34,615 nucleotides of DNA from Phaeoceros laevis. Taxonomy: Eukaryota > Anthocerotophyta > Anthocerotopsida > Notothyladales. Below are positions 28,007-34,615 of the stretch, one piece after another (the stretch's first letter is position 1; the number at the start of each line of letters is the position of its first letter). The stretch covers positions 79,791-114,405 of the forward strand of contig JBNGIQ010009323.1 of NCBI GenBank assembly GCA_049999765.1, in the 5' to 3' direction. The notes beneath the pieces were generated by a model, which was given only the letters and a program-made list of their open reading frames with translations, was not told the DNA's origin and did no database searches. A program made the position numbers and the translations under genes.

Positions 28007-28324
28007 TTGGGGCTTGTTAAGGAGACTGTTGATGGCACAAGTACAATTGACAATGATACATATAGAGTACATGATACTGCAAGCTTGCCTCCTTCCGGTG
28101 TGGAGAATGTCGCAAGTGTAGGAGGAGAGTCCGAGGAAGGAATCATAGCAAGAATGGATGTTGCTGAGGACCCTAATATTGCATTTGACGGGAATATTAA
28201 CACACTCTTAGCAGAAGAAGACCTAGCGGAGGAGGAAGATGATGAGGTCGACATGACAAGCAGTGATGATGGTGTTGATTGGAATGTCCTTATTGATGTG
28301 AACACCCCGTGGATACAAAGTTAA
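28007..28324 (+). pseudogene. Remnant of hAT transposase C-terminal tail
   Basis: An open stretch of 105 codons without an ATG near its start (first Met at about codon 49), preceded by stops. The product is very acidic (AEEDLAEEEDDEVDM...DDGVDWNVLI). Its position, just after a decayed hAT dimerisation block and inside the hAT-like terminal repeats, is the main reason for the call. It is unlikely to be translated. Confidence 0.45.
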
Positions 28325-28429
28325 TAGAGGCAATTATGAAAAAGCAGGTAGATTACATCTCTGGAGTCCCTAAAAACTAGTTTGGTTTTTAGATGGATCA
28401 TGATTTTTGGTTTTTACCAGCCATATTTG

Positions 28430-29202
28430 TTTTAAACTCCTGAATTTGTTTTAAACTCCTCAATTTGTTTTAAACCTTAGTTACCGGGAAACTCCATTTT
28501 GCTCGAAAGAAGCGCGTTTCCGACGTATGCAACTTATGCGACGTTTCAAACCGCAACCTGGTTGCGTGTATTTTGGAAATTATATTTTTGCTCTATATAC
28601 GATCTAAATAAATTGAAATGCGGTCCATAACTAGTTAACTACCAAACTTACTAATACATACTAAGTTACTAAGTTTAGCCCGATACCCGGCACTTTGAAT
28701 GTGCATGGTATCGGGCCGGGCCGGGCATGACATGATGCATGTGAATTTGCCCGTGTGCCACGGCTGCGGAGGGCTGGCGGGGCAGTACAGCGCGGTCGGG
28801 GCTTGCCGTGGTCATGCTGGGCGTGGGGTTGTTTGGACGTGCTGCTGCTCTACGCCGCGCTGGAGCTGGCCATGTGCGCGCGAGACCAGACCTCGCGCGC
28901 TGCTCCTTCGTCGCGCTGCTCGTCGTCGCACATGCCTTAGTTAGTAACTGTTAGTTTGTATTTACATAAATAAAAATTTTTGAAGAATACAAAAATCAAA
29001 ATACGCGGTTGCATACGGTCTACGAATCGCCGGTTTTGAAAGAAGCGGGTTTCCAACTTATGCAACGGGAAAATTAAAGAAACATCTGATACGTTTCGGT
29101 AACTAAGTTTTAAACTCCTGAATTTGTTTTAAACTCCTCAATTTATTTTAAACTCCTCAATTTGTTTTAAACTCCTTAATTTGTTTTAAACTCCTCAAAA
29201 TT
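28430..29202 (+). repeat. 19-bp subterminal array split by an insertion
   Basis: The unit TTTTAAACTCCTCAATTTG is repeated with a regular 19-bp period: starts at 28430, 28449 and 28468, then 29108 (duplicated start), 29127, 29146, 29165 and 29184. The interruption between 28475 and 29108 is exactly the nested element. Removing it restores the 19-bp phase. Confidence 0.9.
28476..29107 (+). mobile_element. Nested non-autonomous hAT-like element, 632 bp
   Basis: Terminal inverted repeats CTTAGTTACCG / CGGTAACTAAG (11 bp, perfect) are flanked by the direct repeat TTTTAAAC (28468-28475 and 29108-29115). The empty site is reconstructed by the 19-bp array. Subterminal inverted sequence (gcaacctggttgcgtgtatttt versus aaaatacgcggttgc) is present. 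The edges are AT-rich with 'gcgtttcc' motifs; the core (28690-28940) is GC-rich and unrelated, possibly acquired. No transposase. Confidence 0.82.
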
Positions 29203-29300
29203 GGTGGAAACTGTTTTTAACTGTTATAAACATGGTAATTTGTTTTAAACTGGGAGGAATTTCTAAAACGTTTTTACCACCCTTCCCTAAATTATGAGCG

Positions 29301-31396
29301 AACCAACACCAACACAACAGCGAAATAAACGAAAAGTCCTTAAGTCGTGTCTACTGCCAGCTAATGGGAGTGGTAGTCGCAAGACTACTACTCGCATTAG
29401 TGCACATCAAGTGGCAGCACGCCCGATTCCCATGAGGAGTCGTCTCGGCGTGGCCACCCCATACTACTACGACTACTAGTTTGTTTTCAGAATCTTTGAG
29501 GAAACATATGGCAAAGCAAGTTGAGACTGCTATTACAAGATAGATAGGCCTCTAAAGTGCTAAACAGCTCAGAGGGTGCTGTGCAAATACTAAAACCTGG
29601 TCGTCATAGGATATGTACCAGTTGACAACACCCAAAACCTGCATAAAATTATGTAACAATATTAATAGTCTCACTATGTGGCCAACCAGTCGAAGAAGCT
29701 AAGGTTTGAGGATATTGATGTGTTCATATAGCAACAACAAACACATGGCTCTGTCTAATGATCACGGCTAGCAAGCAACACCAATACCTCTCACAATGAC
29801 AACACCACTCGCTGTCCGAATCCCTCACACCTTGTGAAACAACATACACCTGTACGACCTAGATTAGCCATAGGGACATGAATGCCCAGTCATGGAGTTA
29901 ACAAGCTTGTGAATTTCATAGACATGTATTATACATGCAACCTGTACTTTGCAGCTGGAAATACTATGAATTCATTTATTGTTACTTCACAAACTTGTGC
30001 ACTCCTTTGAACTTCTACTTTTTAAATCTTCTTAAGGACCAGAGCACACAATACATGCATGCATCAACCTAATTTAAACCCCTGTCCTGCATTATTAGCT
30101 GCAGGTCACCCAGCTGCGATGCCTTGTCGAGATGTTTGCTGGACGCTCCGGACGATTGAACCTATCCAGCCGGACCAAAGTGCACGTCCGATCCAGAAGC
30201 TGGCTAGCTAGCTGGGACAGTGCTGATGTGTCCTCCTAATACGCTAGGGTATCACTAGGAGGGCTGCATGCACGCAGCAGCGCTTGTCCGTTCTGTAGCT
30301 AGCTGGGTTTTAGTGATATACGTGTGTTTGCGGTGGGGGAGGGGGGGGTTAGGTGTAGTGTAGGTTCAGTGATCTGCTGGGCGCCATGGTGCAGGACTTA
30401 AGCTTGATTTCGACATTGTAGATCGCTGGTTGCTATGTACGTAGGCTTCGATTGCGGAACGTTAACGTTAGCTGCTAGCTAGTTGGCAATTTCTTCCTGT
30501 TGTGAACATTAATTGCGCTTGAGTTGCAGTAAAATTTTGTTTTCCCTCACACTCAGTCTGGAGTTGTTCATGCGTATGGAATGCAGCAGATGCTCAATTG
30601 ACTCTGCATGCAAATGCTGGACATGCTCTGGAGCCATGTCTAGCATGTGGCAATGCACTGCCTTAATTAGCCACATCGTGAATGTTGCAGAGTCTCTGTT
30701 TGGTCTTTGATTCGTTTTCAACTTTGCATATACGGTCAGAAAGCAACCAGTCCCTGCTTGGCATACCCTTTTACAGTAAATTTATATATGTAACCATCAG
30801 CACCATGCATGTGAGCATTGATGAAACTGGTCTCTCTACAAATCTAGAGAGTACGCAAGTATCCTCCATGCGCAAACAAGTCTAAACACAGATCTCCCTT
30901 GTCATTCAATCTACACATCCGTACATGTTCCACGCCTGGGACTTAGAGCTGGTTGAATAGGTGGCTGACTCTTGAGCTCTGGGAGCAGCTGCATTGTACA
31001 GTGATAGCTTGAAGACGCTCTTAGGTAGTAGGAAAAGTTGTTGAAGGGAAGAGTTTTTAGAGACCTGGCAAAGGACACAAGTGGAGAACTTGAGGTAAAT
31101 AAACGGTCAAGAAAGGTCCAAACTGTGCAATTTTGCCAACCGTTTTGGAGGTCGGAGGTGCAGTTTTGCCGACCAAACTGGCCAAACCGACATGAAGGCC
31201 CTAGGAGGAATTGTAAGTTGTGACCCTCGGAACGTTGCCAAAATCGGCATGTAGCACGGTCAGGGGGGTCGATTTCGCGCCCATAACCTCATAACGAGGC
31301 GGTTACAAGGGTTACAAAATGCTTTTTTTGTGTGTAACTTCCACAAAATATTTTTTTTGGAAGTCCTCCTTTTTACTGCGTATAGTACTCGAGGTC
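29301..31396. other. Intergenic, no gene recognised
   Basis: 29425-29478 carries the second 'attcccatg.ggagt' plus TAC block. 29480-31000 shows only unremarkable AT-rich sequence, a G-rich tract near 30330-30350 and frequent 'gctagctag' motifs. 31100-31320 contains short 'ttttgccaaccg' / 'ttttgccgacc' repeats. No protein-like open frame. Confidence 0.45.
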
Positions 31397-31404
31397 CTCT
31401 ACCT

Positions 31405-31974
31405 CTTAGTTGCGGGAAACACGTTTCGGGCTAACCTGAAATGCGTTTCGAACGTACGGTGCATTCGAAACATGTCCGAAACGCACGGGATGCGATAACA
31501 TTACTTAAAAGTTATTGGAGTATAAAAACAAAGTTAAGTTGGTGCCGAAACGTTGTGGGCCAAAAGAGATGTGCCGTCAGGCACGCCTCCCCGCGTGGAG
31601 TTTGGGGCGCTTCCCCCTCCGTCCGTTTGGACAACCGCATGGAGCGCCGGCTGCGGCTGCTGGAAGATCCCAGCCCCAGGATACATAGGTGCTCCTAGCA
31701 GCTGGCTAGGAGCCTTCGCCCCCACGCTTCCTGCCTGCATCACGCCACCGACTGCCAGTAGCTGGCCGCAAGCCTGCTAGTGAAACCGCTGCCCCACCGT
31801 GCTGCTGCTTGCCAGCCCCAGGATGACGTCATGACCACCCGGACCCAATAATATAAAATTACAAATCAGGGTATACCCCCATTTGGAAACGGGCGGCTAA
31901 AAAAGATTGAACGCACAGAAACGTACTGAAACGTGGTGAAACGTACGTACATCTCGCCGTAGGCCGCAACTAAG
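31405..31974 (+). mobile_element. Non-autonomous hAT-like element, 570 bp
   Basis: Terminal inverted repeats CTTAGTTGCGG / CCGCAACTAAG (11 bp, perfect) and a perfect 8-bp target duplication CTCTACCT (31397-31404 and 31975-31982). The termini differ from those of the 28476-29107 element by only two bases, so both belong to one family. Edges contain 'gaaacg' motifs; the core (31550-31830) is GC-rich and differs from the other element's core. No transposase is encoded. Confidence 0.88.
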
Positions 31975-32181
31975 CTCTACCTCCTCGACGTGACAGCGTG
32001 GAAAAATACCAAAAGGATAAATACATATGATTTATTTTTGTAAATCACTTTTAATTCATTTAAAAATAGTTACACTACTTTTTACTCAATGATCCTTGAA
32101 GTGATTTTGTTGGTCTCATCGAGCTCTATCCAACCATCCAATTTTCAACATTTTTAGACTTTACTTTGATAGATATTTGAG

Positions 32182-32835
32182 TTACAACTTTCCCGGGCCC
32201 AGTGTGGAGCAGTGATTTAGAAGAATAAACATACTAGGCTTGCCTCCAAGTCCCAGAACAAACATACTAGGCTTGCCTCCAAGTCCCAGAATATCAGTAT
32301 GAACCTGCCTGCCAGAGACAAGATCCTCTGCTATGGCACACGCTTTGAGAACTACCACAAATATGTGGTCGTCTGCCTCAATGGGCAAGTCTCTCATCTG
32401 TCGACATAGCACTATAGCATGTCTAGGTTGGTTATGTCGAGCATGAGCCATAATAATGGAAACGCACATGTACCGGGTGGGTGTAGAGAACTTATTGAAT
32501 ACTTCGCTTGTTTCCGTTAACCTCCCATGAGATGAATACATACAAATGATGTGGTTAGCCAAGAATGTATTCAACCCATACCTACTCCTGACCACCATAG
32601 CATGCACCTTCCTGCCCAATACCAAGTCCTTCTCGGCCATACATCTTTTAAGGACACCGTTAAAGACATAGTTGTTGACAAGGGATCCTCGCTGGACCAA
32701 TAATTCCAACGCTTGAGCAGCATCACTTAGTTGCTTCTCTTCAACAATTTTGCTCGAGGTTCCAAACTGCAAGTTTTCTCGATGCTCAACCACCCTACGA
32801 GGCTCTTGAATCTGAGAAAAATAGATTCTTGCCAA
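32182..32835 (-). pseudogene. Partial duplicate of the 616-codon PPR gene
   Basis: Encodes a close copy of the first ~175 codons of the PPR gene at 23033-24883 (same EPRRVVEHRE start, RCMAEKDLVLGRKVHAMVV block and GRQVHTDILGLGGKPSMF end). It is truncated after a 33-bp in-frame duplication (32227-32259 and 32260-32291) and then enters unrelated sequence with a stop. Substitutions hit structural positions: the Trp of WSKIV and of MWAS are now Ser and Cys. There is no in-frame ATG at the start. Best read as a recent, decaying segmental duplication. Confidence 0.82.
32227..32291 (-). repeat. 33-bp in-frame duplication at the duplicate's breakpoint
   Basis: aaacatactaggcttgcctc begins copies at 32227 and 32260. 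On the minus strand this repeats LGLGGKPSMF(V/I). It sits exactly where homology to the parent PPR gene ends. Confidence 0.93.
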
Positions 32836-32842
32836 GTGGATA

Positions 32843-33036
32843 CATGTGGTGTCATTAGATTACCACCACCCAGAGTCATCTCTTGGAAACTGGTTGTATC
32901 TTGCAGCGTTGATTGTTTCTCCCGTATCCATTTCTCATGGCATCCCGTATTGTCGCATCCTTTGTGGCCAGACTGTCAAAATGCTTGCGTGCCTCTTCCA
33001 ACTGGCCACATTTGCATACATATCCACAAGGCAAGT
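32843..33036 (-). pseudogene. PPR gene fragment, mobile module copy B
   Basis: On the minus strand it reads LVDMYAN, then in another frame QLEEARKHFDSLATKDA and AMRNGYGRNNQR, corresponding to copy A at 20351-20543 (about 85% similar). Here it abuts the partial PPR duplicate and is in the same orientation as it. Frameshifted and not functional. Confidence 0.75.
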
Positions 33037-33948
33037 TCCCAGTACTTTTTTCAATGACTCACGGTGCTTTTTCTTATGGGTACACAGTTTACATCCTCTA
33101 AAAAAAGAGGAAGCATTTCTGCTAGCTAGAGAGACCTAGATGAAAGACCTAGCTGACTAGCCTACTCTTCACTATTTTGTCTTTACCTATTAATGTCCAT
33201 GCTCGCGTATTCTAAATTAGGTTCCTAGCATGAGGCAAAAACAGGCACGTGTACAAGTTCCCAGTACTACTGCGCCACCTGCAAGTGGTTCTGGTCGAAT
33301 GATCTGGATCCCCGAGTGCAACTCCTGCCCAGCTGTAGATCACCAGCACTTGCACAAGGTATAACCCTGCCTCTATTTAGCAATGCCATGGAGCCTACAG
33401 CACTGTTTTCGTACCCAGACTGTCAAGCACTTGCTTAAGTTATGACTTTAGGGCGGAACACTATCCATGTATAAACACTTATGTTTGGGCATCATAGTCT
33501 AACAACTGCATATGCCTTATGAAATATAATAATAAGAAGATATATGAGAGTGCAGAGATGTGGGAGGAGGCAAAGAAGATGTAAGCCACTAGCATGTATG
33601 CTGGACCATGAAGCAGCCCGGTCAGATCGACGCGGGCGGAATTGTGCATTCTGTTGTAAGCATCTTTGATAGTTTGTATGCAGGCCTCGAGAGTCGAGAC
33701 CTGATTCCCAAATTGTAATATTGAGAAACAACATTTATTAGTGAGAACGTCTCGTTCGTCTTTGTTCATTAATCCCAGACCCCGGATGGACCTAGTTTTT
33801 TTCCTAGTTTTTAAGAAAATTGTAAAAATTACTATTATAATATTGAGGGCTGTAAACACTCTTTTTTCGAAGTCTTCTATCCTCATTACATTCTTCTCAT
33901 GTGTCGGCGTGCTCGATTCCCATGTAGAGTCGGTTAGCATGACCTCCC

Positions 33949-33970
33949 CTACTACTACTACTACTACTAC
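33949..33970 (+). repeat. (CTA)7 microsatellite
   Basis: Seven CTA triplets directly after the third copy of the 'attcccatg..gagtcgg' block. Confidence 0.9.
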
Positions 33971-34465
33971 ATGGAGCTTTCCATCAAGCTATGACATGAT
34001 ATGTACAATCGAAAATATTTGCAATGCATTGCTTTCTCCATTTCCACTTTTGCTTCAACCCCTAAAGGACTAACCTTGGGCACCTTATTCGCCGTTATGT
34101 TCGTTAGCTTTACGTTTGAGCGTGATTCATGGCGTTCCCTTTACCTAAAGACACTAAAAATTATACGAAATGATCGCCTTGAAAATTCTTTTTTAATGAT
34201 ATATTGACCTAAATTTAACTATAATCTTAGTTGCATAGTAACGCATTTCTTAAAATAAATAACGTTACTGAAACATTACGGAGGTCTGTAACGTTCCAGA
34301 CGTTACCGTCAGCCGTTGCGTTCAATTATAATTTTCATTTTCCTTTAACAAAATTTTTGAAGCGCTTTCCCTGCCATTTTCGCCTGTCGTTACACATTCT
34401 TAATTGCAAAACGGCCCGTTTAGGTGCTTCGATGGATTGGGGCATGTCTTCTCACCCAGCTCAAG

Positions 34466-34536
34466 CTCCTCAATGCCATCGCTCCTCAACACCATCGCTC
34501 CTCAACACCATCGCTCATCACTCCTCAACGCCATCG
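34466..34536 (+). repeat. 16-bp tandem repeat, four copies
   Basis: ctcctcaa.gccatcg / ctcctcaacaccatcg units at 34466, 34482, 34498 and, after a 7-bp partial unit, 34521. Confidence 0.92.
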
Positions 34537-34615
34537 CCAGGGACAAGCTGCAGGCGGGCAGGCAGGCAGGGACGAGCTGCAGGGAGGCAGGGCATCTGCT
34601 GAGTCGAGAACGTCT

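Larger units (their letters stand above)
27632..29292 (+). mobile_element. hAT-like transposon relic with a nested element
   Basis: The 5' end TAGGGAAGGGCCGGTAGAAAC is mirrored by the 3' end (reverse complement AATTTAGGGAAGGGTGGTAAAAAC). It is flanked by ATGAGCG on both sides (27625-27631 and 29294-29300), extendable to 8 bp with one mismatch, the hAT target size. Inside, KYPSLLK.FLSVP at about 27925-27965 resembles the hAT dimerisation block (KYPxLxxLAxxYLSVP). An acidic open stretch (28007-28324) resembles the C-terminal tail of plant hAT transposases. No DDE-type catalytic region remains, so it is non-autonomous. It contains 19-bp subterminal repeats and the nested element 28476-29107. Confidence 0.6.
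33037..34615. other. Intergenic to window end, no gene recognised
   Basis: A minus-strand open stretch at 33479-33940 encodes an unrecognised, hydrophobic-ended peptide and is not called. 33905-33970 is the third 'attcccatg..gagt' block with a (CTA)7 microsatellite (33949-33970). CTTAGTTGC at 34226-34234, followed by 'aacgttac' motifs, may be the 5' end of another hAT-like element running past the window. 34466-34536 holds 16-bp repeats. Confidence 0.45.

Noticed and set aside
28699-28944. GC-rich open frames inside the nested element
   Set aside because: Arg/Cys-rich peptides with no family resemblance; more likely the acquired core of the element.
33479-33940. 153-codon minus-strand open frame ending in a hydrophobic stretch
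   Set aside because: No recognisable family. It spans the dispersed TAC-tailed repeat and has no transcript signals.

Overview
The window looks like nuclear DNA of a land plant. It has single-exon PLS-class pentatricopeptide repeat (PPR) genes, a RING-H2 gene, genes with GT-AG introns and plant-like TATA boxes, relics of the plant-specific DUF247 family, hAT-type DNA transposon remnants and much AT-rich repeat sequence. No bacterial, organellar or viral layout is visible. The abundant PLS-class PPR genes and relics suggest a seedless vascular plant (fern or lycophyte), but that is inference; the species cannot be read from the sequence.

Layout. 543-917 (-) encodes a small RING-H2 protein with its own TATA box. 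3713-5411 (+) is a complete two-exon gene for an atypical C2H2-type zinc-finger protein, with TATA box and poly(A) signal. 6275-9901 (-) is a 1208-residue PPR protein whose centre is six tandem 117-residue units. 11085-11357 (+) is a small 90-residue gene. 14210-15457 (+) holds a shorter paralogue of the zinc-finger gene behind a triplicated 39-bp palindromic repeat. 16900-18500 carries a degenerate noncoding tandem array.

20351-22030 (+) is a mosaic of fragments of unrelated host genes, all in one orientation: PPR, cytochrome b561, the exosome subunit RRP45 (with an intron), eIF2B-alpha (with an intron), then PPR again. A broken DUF247 fragment follows on the other strand (22233-22900). 23033-24883 (-) is a second PPR gene, of 616 codons, whose 5' end must lie in another exon. 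Upstream and divergent from it are decayed PPR units on the + strand (25380-27190). 27632-29292 is a hAT-like relic with a second hAT-like element nested inside (28476-29107). 31405-31974 is another element with nearly the same terminal repeats. 32182-33036 (-) is a partial, decaying duplicate of the second PPR gene fused to the same PPR module found in the 20.4 kb mosaic.

The intact genes do not form a pathway. The PPR proteins would act on organellar RNA, the RING protein in ubiquitin transfer, and the zinc-finger proteins probably in the nucleus. The unifying theme is genome dynamics: many two-copy tandem duplications of 25-90 bp, gene-fragment shuffling, and in-frame repeat amplification inside a PPR gene.
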